This document shows, one piece after another, positions 28,079 to 36,944 of a DNA stretch of 64,000 bases. Source of the stretch: Acidobacteriota bacterium (GTDB lineage: Bacteria > Acidobacteriota > Blastocatellia > Chloracidobacteriales > JADJPF01). The stretch covers positions 1 to 64,000 of the forward strand of contig JACQZQ010000027.1 in the NCBI GenBank assembly GCA_016213785.1, written 5' to 3'. The notes below the pieces were generated by a model that was given only the letters and a program-made list of their open reading frames with translations, ran no database searches and had not been told where the DNA came from. The position numbers and the translations under genes are program-made. Positions within the stretch are counted from its first letter, which is position 1, and each line of letters starts with the position of its first letter.

Positions 28079-28559
28079 TACTATTATGATACCTAGATAA
28101 AATTCTCGTAATAATATCTGTAGTAGAAGCACCGTCTACATAAGGTAAAGAGTAAACTTTTCCTCCATTTGCTTCTACTTCTTGGCGGCCAACAATTTTA
28201 TCAATTGACCAATCACCGCCTTTTACTAATACATCTGGCAAGAGTGTAGAAATTATTTTATGTGGAGTTTCCTCATCAAAAATAGTCACATAACTAACCA
28301 TTTCTAGTGCTGCTAAAACTGTTGCTCGTTCTGTTTCAAATAAAATAGGACGCAAAGGGCCTTTAATACGTTGGATTGAAGCATCGCTATTAATTGCTAT
28401 TACTAATAGATCTCCTAGGGCACGAGCTTGTTTTAAGTAGCTAATGTGTCCTGGATGAATTAAATCAAAACAGCCATTAGTAAAGACTATACGTTGATTA
28501 TTAGCTTTAGCTTTTTGACAATTATTTGAGAGTTGTTTAAGTGAAAGAATTTTTTCCAT
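28041..28559 (-). CDS. rfaE2: D-glycero-beta-D-manno-heptose 1-phosphate adenylyltransferase
   Basis: The 172-residue enzyme makes ADP-heptose for the LPS inner core. It has the nucleotidyltransferase signature [21 protein letters not shown] (HxGH) and the family-specific [18 protein letters not shown] and DGASTTDII. In many bacteria this domain is fused to the kinase domain (HldE); here it is a separate RfaE2-type protein. It is evidence for an LPS-bearing outer membrane. The first gene of the run rfaE2-mfd-surA-S4-hslVU; its stop lies inside mfd. Confidence 0.95.
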   Translation of the reverse strand: MEKILSLKQLSNNCQKAKANNQRIVFTNGCFDLIHPGHISYLKQARALGDLLVIAINSDASIQRIKGPLRPILFETERATVLAALEMVSYVTIFDEETPHKIISTLLPDVLVKGGDWSIDKIVGRQEVEANGGKVYSLPYVDGASTTDIITRILSRYHNSNEHQTSSNNTSN

Positions 28560-28676
28560 AAAAACAAATCAATCTACAACTTTCCTTATTTATCGGCAAG
28601 TATCTTGTGCATTTTGCGTCTATCCTAAATGTTTAAAGATTTTTTATAAAATAATTTTAGATAAAGGATAAAAACT

Positions 28677-29393
28677 ATGTTTAAGTTACTTACGCTGATA
28701 TTTTTGCTATGTTTTGTTAGTCTTCCTACTTACGCAGCAGCGCCTTGGAATCAAGAAGGCCAATTTCAAACTGCTATTGTAGTCGATACAGGGCTTTCGG
28801 TTCTTAGAAAGTCTCCAGACATTACTTCTACGGCCTTACGTCGTTTGAGAATAGGAAGAAAGATTTTTATTATTTCTACAACCAAAAATCAAGGGCTTAA
28901 GTACTATTTTGTAGCAGTAACCCGAAGAACAAGAGGTTATATAGATGCATCTGCTTTAATTAATCCTTCTTGGCAAGGCGAAGATGTTAGATTAATGCGT
29001 TTAATTGAAAATGCAGAGGGTGTAGACAAAATTATTTTATCTCAAACCTTAGTTAAATATTTTCCAAAATCTCGCTTTTGTCCTGATGCACTTTTAGCAG
29101 AAGGTGAAACTGCTGAACAAATAGCTAAAGAGCTTTCAAAACGCACTTCTAGGGCTTCTTTTCATCAACTTGATCCAGAGCTTGAACCAGAAAAATACTT
29201 GCTTAATTACTCTGGGCTAGATAAATATAGTCGTTTAGGAGTGAATTTTTTTATAGACTCGATAGAAAAATCCTATCGCTATAATGGAACAGCTTATAAA
29301 AAAATACTTAGCCGCTACCCTAAAAGCCAAGCCGCTTTACTTGCTAAAGAAAAACTAGAAATTGTGTTAGTAAATAATAAAATTTCCAATTAA
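28677..29393 (+). CDS. secreted SH3-like domain protein
   Basis: The 238-residue protein has a signal peptide (MFKLLTLIFLLCFVSLPTYAAA) and an SH3-like domain at about 32-105 (AIVVDTGLSVLRKSPD, ALRRLRIGRKIFIIS, RRTRGYIDASALI). A helical C-terminal half has two sets of PKSR/YPKSQAALLA-type segments that resemble tetratricopeptide or Sel1-like ends. Bacterial SH3 domains often bind cell-wall peptides, so a periplasmic role is likely. It is divergent from rfaE2 and convergent with the retron reverse transcriptase. Confidence 0.75.
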   Translation: MFKLLTLIFLLCFVSLPTYAAAPWNQEGQFQTAIVVDTGLSVLRKSPDITSTALRRLRIGRKIFIISTTKNQGLKYYFVAVTRRTRGYIDASALINPSWQGEDVRLMRLIENAEGVDKIILSQTLVKYFPKSRFCPDALLAEGETAEQIAKELSKRTSRASFHQLDPELEPEKYLLNYSGLDKYSRLGVNFFIDSIEKSYRYNGTAYKKILSRYPKSQAALLAKEKLEIVLVNNKISN

Positions 29394-29408
29394 TTTAAAA
29401 ATAAAGAG

Positions 29409-29436
29409 TTAGTCTAGAGACATATTTCTAGACTAA
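29409..29436. terminator. bidirectional hairpin terminator between SH3 gene and retron RT
   Basis: TTAGTCTAGA (29409-29418) pairs perfectly with TCTAGACTAA (29427-29436) around an 8-base loop. An A-rich run lies to the left and AATAATTT to the right. The right arm overlaps the stop codon of the reverse transcriptase gene. It can end both convergent transcripts. Confidence 0.75.
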
Positions 29437-30989
29437 AATAATTTCCACCATTTTTTGTTAGTTTTATTTTCTGTTGTCTTTTGAGTTTCAACTTTATTTT
29501 CTGTTGATGTAACAGGTAAAGTTGATAGAGTTGATACATTTGGCTGAACTTCTGATGGAGACGACAGTTTTCTTTTCCACTCAGGCACCCAATTGTATTT
29601 TTGAATAATAGATTTTACTTTGGATTTTAGTAGTCGTCCTTTTTCAGGATTTACCATAAAAACAAAATTAGCAAACCCTTGTATTGCAGCAATTACATCA
29701 GGAGTATGTCCCCAACGTTTGCCTTCTGGCCCATCTTTTTCAATTTGATAAAGTGTAGCTCTAAATTTCTTAAGTGTTTTTTTAGAAATATTTAGTTTTT
29801 TATTAACTACAACTCCTGTAACTTCCTGCTGTCGGCCTTTACGAAGAACTCTAGTTTTTTCTGAATTAACAGTCAAACCTTCGTGTTTAACTATATCGTG
29901 TGCTTTATTTAAGATATTACAAATATTGCGAGAGAACTCACCCTTAGTTGAAAAAGTTAAGTCATCTGCATAGCGGGTATAAGTAAAACCCAATTCTTTA
30001 GCAGCTTCTGTTAAGCGTTTATCCAATCGTCTACAAAGTATGTTGGTTAGTGCAGGGCTAGTTGGAGCACCTTGGGGAAGGTGTCTAGCGCTAGTTGCTA
30101 CATAGTAAGTTTGATTATCTAGGGAAACTTCTTCTACTGTAGGTTCTGTACAAATTAGAGCAAAAATTGTTGCTGCTAGTTCAGAATAACCTAGAGACTT
30201 AAATAAACCTTTAATTCTTTTATATGAAATAGAAGGAAAGAAGTCTTTTAGGTCAATATTAACAAGCACTTCAGCCCCAATGTGAGGTTTAGCATTACTA
30301 ACAATTGAATGCTGAGTACAAAACCCATGTGCTGCATCATGGAGTTTTACTTTCTCTAAAATATTATGCAAAATCCAGTTTTGAGCAGACTTTAATCGTG
30401 GCATAGGTGCAGAAATAGTTCTTTCACCACCTGTTTTTTTAGGGATCTTAAAACGAACATAGTGAGTTTTAGTACTGGTTTTACGGGAAAAAGCTAGAAA
30501 ACGCAGTGCGCCAATGGAGATACTCATTGCAGTTGCAATTTCTGAAGCATTTGAATATTTAGGCAAATTATAGCTTTTAAGCCTTTCCTCATTAGATTCT
30601 TTATTATTAAGCCCAGAAGAAACACCTTGACCTAGATAAATAATGTCTTGTTTTTTCTTTTCTTTCCAAGCTTCTGCTCTTTCTTTACGTTCACGCTCAT
30701 GGCGTTCTTTAGTTTCTTGTCGTTTACGTTTAGACTCCTCCATTCGTTTTTTACGTAGCTCTTTAAGCATTTTTTCTTCATTACCCAAATGACGGTTTTG
30801 GGTGTGAAGTTCATTAAGTTGTCTACTTATTTCACCACGACGGCGGATTTCATCAGCAGGATCTTGTGGAATTTGTCCTTCAGCAGGCCAAAATCCAAAT
30901 CTAATCATTTCTTCTAAAATAAATTCCTCTTTAGAAGTCTTACGGATTCTTTCGTAGAGTTCTTGGCGAGTTCTAGGACGTTCTGACAT
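29433..30989 (-). CDS. retron reverse transcriptase with long N-terminal extension
   Basis: A 518-residue reverse transcriptase. Residues 1-150 form a very charged helical extension (Lys/Glu/Arg-rich coiled coil at about 60-115). The catalytic domain covers about 150-470: GGERTISAP, the retron motif NAKPH (232-236), NIDLKDFFPSI, LPQGAPTSPALTN, YADD (340-343) and the retron VTG motif (390-392). A Ser/Thr-rich tail follows. NAxxH and VTG together distinguish retron enzymes from group II intron and DGR enzymes. The length and N-terminal extension recall myxobacterial retrons such as Mx162. I start at the ATG at 30989 behind GGAG; the longer reading begins with TTG. The four msr-msd-like RNAs lie directly upstream on the same strand. 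No effector gene is clearly attached. Confidence 0.93.
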   Translation of the reverse strand: MSERPRTRQELYERIRKTSKEEFILEEMIRFGFWPAEGQIPQDPADEIRRRGEISRQLNELHTQNRHLGNEEKMLKELRKKRMEESKRKRQETKERHERERKERAEAWKEKKKQDIIYLGQGVSSGLNNKESNEERLKSYNLPKYSNASEIATAMSISIGALRFLAFSRKTSTKTHYVRFKIPKKTGGERTISAPMPRLKSAQNWILHNILEKVKLHDAAHGFCTQHSIVSNAKPHIGAEVLVNIDLKDFFPSISYKRIKGLFKSLGYSELAATIFALICTEPTVEEVSLDNQTYYVATSARHLPQGAPTSPALTNILCRRLDKRLTEAAKELGFTYTRYADDLTFSTKGEFSRNICNILNKAHDIVKHEGLTVNSEKTRVLRKGRQQEVTGVVVNKKLNISKKTLKKFRATLYQIEKDGPEGKRWGHTPDVIAAIQGFANFVFMVNPEKGRLLKSKVKSIIQKYNWVPEWKRKLSSPSEVQPNVSTLSTLPVTSTENKVETQKTTENKTNKKWWKLF

Positions 30990-31082
30990 TTTATTTATCT
31001 CCAAAGGTTACAAATTAAAGAAAACCCTTTTACTAGCGCATTTAATTATTTAGAACTAACTAAAAGAGTTAAGTTGTTAAGA

Positions 31083-31295
31083 GTAGAGACTCCTTCGAAA
31101 AGTTCTAAGGACTAGGCTTGCTCAACTCGACGACCGAGCAACGACGGTGCTCGTTTTGGATTTACAGAATATTCACAGCAAAATGAGCACCGTCGTTAGC
31201 TCGGTCAAAATGAAGAGCAGACTAGTGAAGCGTGATGAAACTACCGACAAGGAAAGCGATCCACTTTCCAGATTGCAAGGAAAAGTCGTCTCTAC
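31083..31295 (-). ncRNA. retron msr-msd RNA, copy 1 (nearest the RT)
   Basis: Read on the minus strand, the ends pair: GTAGAGAC (31295-31288) with GTCTCTAC (31090-31083), the a1/a2 stem. An msr-like part follows with a GGAAAG/CTTTCC hairpin. The long msd hairpin spans 31132-31206, with outer stem GACCGAGC/GCTCGGTC and inner stem CGACGGTGCTC paired with its complement. The arms are joined by a tip whose core resembles the other copies. A TATAAT-like box lies at 31316-31321, just before it. The RT start is about 95 bases downstream. Confidence 0.88.
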
Positions 31296-31326
31296 TCCTG
31301 TAACAAACTTAAAGTATTATAACGAG

Positions 31327-31555
31327 TTTGGCTAAAATGAGTGACCTTCGAAAAGTTCTAAGGACTAGGCTTGCTCAACTCGATGCCCGAGCAAGGCCAG
31401 GCGCGGATTTAGATTTATAAAATCCTCACCGAAATCCGCGCCTGGCCTTAGCTCGGGCAATAGTGAAGAGCAGACTAGTGAAGCATGACAGAACTACCGA
31501 CAAGGAAAGCGATCCACCTTCCAGATTGCAAGGAAAAGCCTTCATTTTAGCCAAA
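31327..31555 (-). ncRNA. retron msr-msd RNA, copy 2
   Basis: The end stem is 14 bp and perfect: TTTGGCTAAAATGA (minus strand 31555-31542) with its complement at 31327-31340, unlike any other copy. The msd hairpin spans 31385-31458, with outer stem GCCCGAGC and inner arm AGGCCAGGCGCGGATTT. The msr hairpin reads GGAAGG/CTTTCC with one G-U pair. A perfect TATAAT (31564-31559, minus) ends 4 bases before the a1 end, so the copy may have its own promoter. Confidence 0.88.
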
Positions 31556-31590
31556 GCTATTATAAAACCTTTGTTTCTTAAGCTAATTAT

Positions 31591-31815
31591 CCTAAAGTAT
31601 CCTTCGAAAAGCTCTAAGGACTAGGCTTGCTCAACTCGACGCACTAGCAATACTAGTATCGTCTTTTGATTTATAGAATCTACACAGAAAAGGCGATACT
31701 AGTATTAGCTAGTGCAAAATGAAGAGCAGACTAGTGAAGCATGATGAAACTACCGACAAGAAAGGCGATACACCTTTCAGATTGCAAGGAAAAGCCTACT
31801 CTAAGATACTTAAAG
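31591..31815 (-). ncRNA. retron msr-msd RNA, copy 3
   Basis: The end stem is at least 7 bp (GATACTT at 31805-31811 with AAGTATC at 31595-31601). The msd hairpin spans 31641-31715, with outer stem GCACTAGC/GCTAGTGC and inner arm ATACTAGTATCG. The msr hairpin is GAAAGG/CCTTTC, a compensated change against GGAAAG/CTTTCC of copies 1 and 4. The tip keeps the GATT-TAT-AATC mini-hairpin. Confidence 0.87.
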
Positions 31816-31846
31816 AAACAAATATAAACTTAATAATTTGAGCAAA

Positions 31847-32060
31847 TTGCAAGAATATCTTCGAAAAACTCTAAGGACTAGACTTGCTCAACTCGACGCA
31901 CTAGCAACGAAAGCCTTTTCTTTAGATTTATAAAATCCACACTGAAAGAAAAGGCTTTCGTTAGCTAGTGCAAAATGAAGAGCAGACTAGTGAAGCATGA
32001 TGAAACTACCGACAAGGAAAGCGATCCACTTTCCAGATTGCAAGGTTCTTTTGCCTGCTG
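31847..32060 (-). ncRNA. retron msr-msd RNA, copy 4 (farthest from the RT)
   Basis: The msd hairpin spans 31898-31971. Its outer stem GCACTAGC is the same as in copy 3, but the inner arm ACGAAAGCCTTTTCTTT differs. The msr hairpin is GGAAAG/CTTTCC. The end stem is the weakest of the four: GCAAGAA near 31848-31854 pairs with TTCTT-TTGC near 32046-32054 only with a bulge. A candidate promoter lies directly upstream at 32071-32098. Confidence 0.82.
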
Positions 32061-32070
32061 AAATGCCCAA

Positions 32071-32098
32071 ATAATTAAGGTAAAACTTAAATTGACAA
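32071..32098 (-). promoter_or_regulatory. candidate promoter for the retron RNA array
   Basis: On the minus strand, TTGTCA (32098-32093), 16 bases, then AATTAT (32076-32071) form a moderate sigma-70-like promoter with a predicted start near 32064. This is just before copy 4, so one transcript could cover all four RNAs and the RT. Confidence 0.5.
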
Positions 32099-32135
32099 AG
32101 AACATTTAAGGTTAACAAAAATTTTCTTAAGAGAT

Positions 32136-33785
32136 TTACACCCTACTTCTTTGGCGACTATGTTGCATACGTAGTGCTAAGATATGTTCACAAGGGCCGC
32201 GAAAGAGCTTGTTTTGTTGATGCCAATAACAATCACACATTGCACGAACAATTCGTTCATCTTTATCTATTGATACCATATTGTTATAGGTCTTACTTTT
32301 ATCTTTTACAGTACCTAAAACATTTAATGCACCTAATAAGTCTTGTTCAAGGTTAGTTATTTTTACTGCATTTTGACTTAAAAAACTAGTAGCGCTTTCT
32401 TCGCGAGGATTAGCAAATCTAAGTTTATCCATTGGCAAAGGCTCGCGGCTAAGTTCGCGTACTCGATAGACATCTTTATTTAAGTCATAAATTGCACGTC
32501 CTGCTTGAGTATAAGCCCCTAAAGCCCCTAATATAACACTTCGATCCATTCCTAAACGACGGGCTAAAGAGTCAGTTTTTTCAACCCAATTTTCTTTTAA
32601 TGCGTCAAATACTCGGCGTTTGGTAAAATCATCCACATCAGCACGAGGTGCCATTAAATCAAAATTACCTGCTGTAGACCAGTCATTAGCTGTCCAACCA
32701 GATAAACCTAGTGTAAAGGACATATTACCTAAATCAGCTACATAAAATGAAGGTAAGCCTGTACCAAGTAAATGAACTGTAAATTTTTTTGCTACGGGGA
32801 TTAATCTTTCTAAAATAAGTATTCTGCGTCTGCCCCAAACCCTAATTGTAGATGCATTATTTCCTTGATAAATAGAGCGAGGACAAACTACTTCTATTTC
32901 CCAAGGTTCAAAAACTACTTTAATAGGTTCATTTGGTTTTAGGATATAGCGAAGACTTCTTGGGCCTAGGATCTCTTTATGTCTACGTAAAACAAAACAC
33001 AGGTTATAAACATCCATTGGGTGTAGTGTAAAAGATGTTGTAGGTAAAGACATTGCTGAGCTTACTTGTAAAAATCCTCTAACCCAAGTATCAGGTAAGT
33101 CAATTTTAACCTCTTTGTAATCATCTTCACCTTGAGTTTTAACTTCAAACCCTGATGGATCGACTTCAAAACGGGTAGTTTTATAGCTACGAATCTTTTG
33201 AAACTCGTTATAGAGTGCGGCAGAGTAATCAATATTGGTAGTACCACAAGAAAACTCGTTAATATTTTTAAAAACTTCGTAGCTTGTTCCTAAACGGCCA
33301 TAAGAAGCTTCATCTTGGCTAAAGCATTCAAAAAAAACCTCATCAGGATGTACCGTAATTACAGGATCAAGCACAAACCAAACATCTCGTTCTTTTTCAT
33401 AAATATAGTTAAAGTATTTTTGCCGAGCATTATAAAAAGGCGCAAATCGGTCACTTTGTTGTTTATGTAAAGTATTAAGTTCTGCTTGTAGGACTTTGAT
33501 TTGTTCAATAACGTCTTTACGTTGAGCAGCAAGGAGTTGTATATCAATTTTATCTCGCTCAGCAGCCCATTCTTTATAAACGCTTTTATCTTTAGGTTTA
33601 AATCTTAGGTCAGAAACTACTACATTATGTAAAGCGCTAATAGCTTCACGAAACTCAACATTTTTTGCAAGTTCTCCTCTAAAATAAGTTGGTTCGCGTT
33701 TTGTATCAGGAGAAAAAGACATTCTAGTTTGGTTAGCTTGGCTATTTACCTGAGAATTGTTTTTATATGAATAATTAAATTCCAC
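32136..33785 (-). CDS. SWIM zinc-finger protein (YehQ-like)
   Basis: A 549-residue protein ending in a SWIM zinc finger with the CxC...CxH pattern: CDC, then GPCEHILALRM in the last 35 residues. SWIM fingers bind DNA or protein. The body is unrecognised apart from some similarity in layout to E. coli YehQ. I choose the GTG at 33785, because GGAGGT lies 5 bases upstream inside the end of the WGR-HEAT gene and the stop of that gene overlaps by 11 bases. The reading from the upstream ATG at 33890 lacks such a site. It is coupled to its upstream neighbour; together they look like one complex. Confidence 0.75.
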   Translation of the reverse strand: MEFNYSYKNNSQVNSQANQTRMSFSPDTKREPTYFRGELAKNVEFREAISALHNVVVSDLRFKPKDKSVYKEWAAERDKIDIQLLAAQRKDVIEQIKVLQAELNTLHKQQSDRFAPFYNARQKYFNYIYEKERDVWFVLDPVITVHPDEVFFECFSQDEASYGRLGTSYEVFKNINEFSCGTTNIDYSAALYNEFQKIRSYKTTRFEVDPSGFEVKTQGEDDYKEVKIDLPDTWVRGFLQVSSAMSLPTTSFTLHPMDVYNLCFVLRRHKEILGPRSLRYILKPNEPIKVVFEPWEIEVVCPRSIYQGNNASTIRVWGRRRILILERLIPVAKKFTVHLLGTGLPSFYVADLGNMSFTLGLSGWTANDWSTAGNFDLMAPRADVDDFTKRRVFDALKENWVEKTDSLARRLGMDRSVILGALGAYTQAGRAIYDLNKDVYRVRELSREPLPMDKLRFANPREESATSFLSQNAVKITNLEQDLLGALNVLGTVKDKSKTYNNMVSIDKDERIVRAMCDCYWHQQNKLFRGPCEHILALRMQHSRQRSRV

Positions 33786-36700
33786 GACGAACCTCCAAAG
33801 ACTTAACTTTAATAGGTAATATGACTTGTGGGTAAGTTTGGTGAATTTTAAGCATTGCTTCAATGCTACGTGCTCTGTCTGTGATAGCAATAGTTACAGA
33901 TTGTCTAGTTAGGATTTCTGCTACTACTTCTGCTGAATTAATATCTTTTTGTGCCTCTTGTTCTAGGAAATTTAAGACTCTTTCTTTAGCAAAATGTGCT
34001 TTATTAATTGCTGCAAGTACTCTAATAAAATAAGGTGCTAACTCTTTGAGTCGCTGAGCATTATTAGAAGCATATTCTTCTAAATAGTTAGTAACAAAAA
34101 GCTGCATATTATGCGAAGGATGTTCGCTTAATTTCATTAAATAGTCAGGCCCAGATTCACTAGAGAAGTATTTTAAGATCATATCCCGACCAAATTTTTG
34201 TACATCTAAACGAGTGCTATCACAAATACTTACTAAAATTACAGGGGTAAAATGCTCTGATGTAAAATGTAAGTCAAAGATCTTAAACCAATTTTGTCTT
34301 TCTTCATCCCATTTACAGTCAAGAAAACGAATAGACATAGCCATTTCTTCGGCACTATTTTGAAAACGAGAAATAGCATTTTTGAAAAGCTCTTGAGATG
34401 CAATTCTTACAGCTTGGAGTTCATTATTAGAAAGTGCTATAAGCTCTTCCGTTTTATAGTGATTAGCCCATTGAGGATTGGCTTGTAAGATTATTCCAGC
34501 CATTTCTTGTGCTACGGCTGAAGGAGATTTTGTTAGTTTTAATACTAAATCCCACTCTAGGGTTTTTAATACAATATTAAGTTCACTTCTTAGTAAATTA
34601 ACTATATAAGAATGAAGTTTAGGTATAGCTTCAATGGCTAGTAGTTTATCTATTAAAGTTAAGCCCAATTTTTGACCAAACTCATTGCTAATATGTGCTA
34701 GACGACCAACTATAGGACGAACAGAATTTCTAATATCTGCTAAGGTGTGAAGACATAGAGAAAGTAGTAAAGATTCTTTTGAAAGTAAAGACTCGTCTGA
34801 TAATTGACCTAACAATCTAACCCCAATACCACGCATAGGTTCATAAGGAGAATTCATTAGAGAAAATATAAGGCTTTCTGGTAGTGAGTTAGCTTTAACT
34901 TGGTGATTTAATAAGATATTACCACCTAATTCTTGAACTTCTAGAATTGGGTTAGCTAAAAGTTTAAGTATAATATCTAGGTCTAAAGATACTAAGAGAT
35001 AAGCAAAGTTCTTAAATATAGTATCAGCAATATCTTTAGCTTCTTCTGCTACATTTTGATTTGTATGATCGGCTTTAAGAGTAAGTAAATAGTTGATTAA
35101 GCGTGTACTTAAGTCTTGGGCTAGAGTATCGCTAAAGACACAAGAACGCAAGAAGTTACTAGCAAAGATACGAGTTTCTCTTTGAGGGCTAGTTATAAGG
35201 GAAACTATAAAGTCTTTATTTTTTGAAAAGTTATGGCGGTTTTCATCAATCCAGCTATAAGCTTGAGCACGTGCTGGTTGAAATGAGCTATTGGCTAAGG
35301 CTAGGACTAGTTGATAATCAGGGTTAGCAGGGTTATATCTAGCTTTTGATAGATCAAAACCTAATTCTGCTGTTATAGAATAAGGTCTAGATAGAAGCAT
35401 TAGTAAGACTTCTATATCAAGTTCTGAACAAAATTCTTTACAAGAGCGAAGTGCTTTAACAGCAAAATGATGGACAACTTGACAATTACTTTCTGAGAGT
35501 AAATGAAGTAGCCCAGTAGGGACGCTTTCCCAGAGTTTTGGAAAAGATTCCTCGCGAACATTTGGTTCTGCTTCACCAGGTTTATAGTTTGGACGACAAC
35601 GCCATCTATCACGTGCAGGTGATGGCATATAACGAGTACTATTACCATAAAGAATATGATTAAAAGCTAAATAATTAGCATATTTATCATAACGAGTATA
35701 TTTATAGCTTCTGGTTTGCCAATCATAAAAACTATTTTCACGTGCAGGTTGAGCATCTTTATCAGAAAATGCTAATAATATTCCTACAGCCATTTTTACA
35801 TAATCAGTATTTCCTAAGTCCGCTAGTCGTTTTAGTGTTCTCCATATACGTTTACGAAAATACATTCGGGTGCTATTACTATAGGCAATACGCGAATCTT
35901 TATTACGTAAAGAGCTTTTATTAATATTTTCATACGTACCATTTACGATTATATAAACGGTTTTTGAATATTTGCTAGAGGTAAACATTTCTTGTTCTTT
36001 TTCAAAGCGATAAGCAAGTATTCCAAAAACTTCTGCATCGTGGCGATATTCTGCTGCCTTAAATATATGTCTTAGACGTTGAAAGTAATTAGGTTTTAAT
36101 GGGCAAGTACGCAGAATTTCTAGTAAAGCAGGTCTAACATATTCATTATCAATTAAATAAATCATTTCTAAAACTTCAAATTTAGAGTAATGATCTGTTT
36201 TAAGGTAACTTCTAAGTTGATGAGAAAACTTTTCTGATGAGCCGCTACGAGCAGAATCACGCAGTTCAGCAGGGAGACGTTCAATCATATCGTTGCGAAA
36301 TTCTTTTTGTGTTTCTTCATCAGAGAGTTTTAGTAATGCCTCAGCAGCAATACGACGAACTGAGTCGCTACTTCCAATATCTCCATAAAGACGACCTAAT
36401 GATGAAACAGCAGTTTCATCCCCACACCAGCCAAGTGACCAAGCAATACAATAATCTCTTAAACTAGTACCATTACCAATTAAATTTATTAAAAATGGGG
36501 TAGCTTCGCGAATTTTAAGTTCTCCAGCACGCCATATTACACGCTCTATAGGCCATTTAGGTTTTTTACCAGTAGCTCTAAAACTAGCTAAATGGTTTAG
36601 TACAGCCTGACTACGTGGATCTGCTAGGGTTGGTATAGGAACATTACTTCTTACAGGTGCAACTAATGGGTTTTGTTTAGGGCTAACAGGTGCTTGAGGG

Positions 36701-36939
36701 ATAGTTTCGCTATAGCCTTTTTTAACTTTTTCATTAACTAGTTCTGAAAATAGGCGTTGAGCTTGGGTTAATGGTACTGCACTCGTAGTTTTAGTTCCTT
36801 CCTTAAGGGTTGAGCCACGACGACCATAACGGAAATTGACTAAATAGCGGCCTGGACTAACTTCACAAAGGTCAACTTCATAAACTTTGTCAGAACTACC
36901 TTCGCGGTAATAAAGGGTTGTTTGTCTAATTAGTTTCAT
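33775..36939 (-). CDS. WGR domain plus HEAT-like repeat protein (YehI/MolR-like)
   Basis: A 1054-residue protein that begins with a WGR domain (1-80: LYYREGSSDKVYEVDL, YLVNFRYGRRGS, KVKKGYSE), then a linker and a very long helical repeat region. The HEAT-like repeats are seen in PFLINLIGNG, ALLEILRTC, ALAHIS and SIEAMLKIHQTYP. WGR domains occur in PARP-type proteins, where they bind DNA or the polymer, and in the E. coli yeh/molR cluster. No enzymatic motif was found. It starts 5 bases after the stop of the WGR-propeller gene and runs into the SWIM gene. Confidence 0.8.
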   Translation of the reverse strand: MKLIRQTTLYYREGSSDKVYEVDLCEVSPGRYLVNFRYGRRGSTLKEGTKTTSAVPLTQAQRLFSELVNEKVKKGYSETIPQAPVSPKQNPLVAPVRSNVPIPTLADPRSQAVLNHLASFRATGKKPKWPIERVIWRAGELKIREATPFLINLIGNGTSLRDYCIAWSLGWCGDETAVSSLGRLYGDIGSSDSVRRIAAEALLKLSDEETQKEFRNDMIERLPAELRDSARSGSSEKFSHQLRSYLKTDHYSKFEVLEMIYLIDNEYVRPALLEILRTCPLKPNYFQRLRHIFKAAEYRHDAEVFGILAYRFEKEQEMFTSSKYSKTVYIIVNGTYENINKSSLRNKDSRIAYSNSTRMYFRKRIWRTLKRLADLGNTDYVKMAVGILLAFSDKDAQPARENSFYDWQTRSYKYTRYDKYANYLAFNHILYGNSTRYMPSPARDRWRCRPNYKPGEAEPNVREESFPKLWESVPTGLLHLLSESNCQVVHHFAVKALRSCKEFCSELDIEVLLMLLSRPYSITAELGFDLSKARYNPANPDYQLVLALANSSFQPARAQAYSWIDENRHNFSKNKDFIVSLITSPQRETRIFASNFLRSCVFSDTLAQDLSTRLINYLLTLKADHTNQNVAEEAKDIADTIFKNFAYLLVSLDLDIILKLLANPILEVQELGGNILLNHQVKANSLPESLIFSLMNSPYEPMRGIGVRLLGQLSDESLLSKESLLLSLCLHTLADIRNSVRPIVGRLAHISNEFGQKLGLTLIDKLLAIEAIPKLHSYIVNLLRSELNIVLKTLEWDLVLKLTKSPSAVAQEMAGIILQANPQWANHYKTEELIALSNNELQAVRIASQELFKNAISRFQNSAEEMAMSIRFLDCKWDEERQNWFKIFDLHFTSEHFTPVILVSICDSTRLDVQKFGRDMILKYFSSESGPDYLMKLSEHPSHNMQLFVTNYLEEYASNNAQRLKELAPYFIRVLAAINKAHFAKERVLNFLEQEAQKDINSAEVVAEILTRQSVTIAITDRARSIEAMLKIHQTYPQVILPIKVKSLEVRRGI

Positions 36940-36944
36940 GATGA

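Noticed and set aside
31147-31335. A plus-strand reading frame of 62 codons inside retron RNA copy 1
   Set aside because: It lies over the long hairpin and end stem, has no ribosome site and no conserved product in copies 2 to 4.
31083-32060. Reading the four repeats as CRISPR, as insertion-sequence ends, or as a diversity-generating retroelement
   Set aside because: The units are longer than CRISPR repeats, each has an internal perfect hairpin, no transposase lies between them, and the RT has retron NAxxH and VTG motifs. No variable/template repeat pair with adenine-specific change is seen.
33786-33890. Upstream ATG for the SWIM protein
   Set aside because: No ribosome site, and a GTG at 33785 has GGAGGT at ideal distance.
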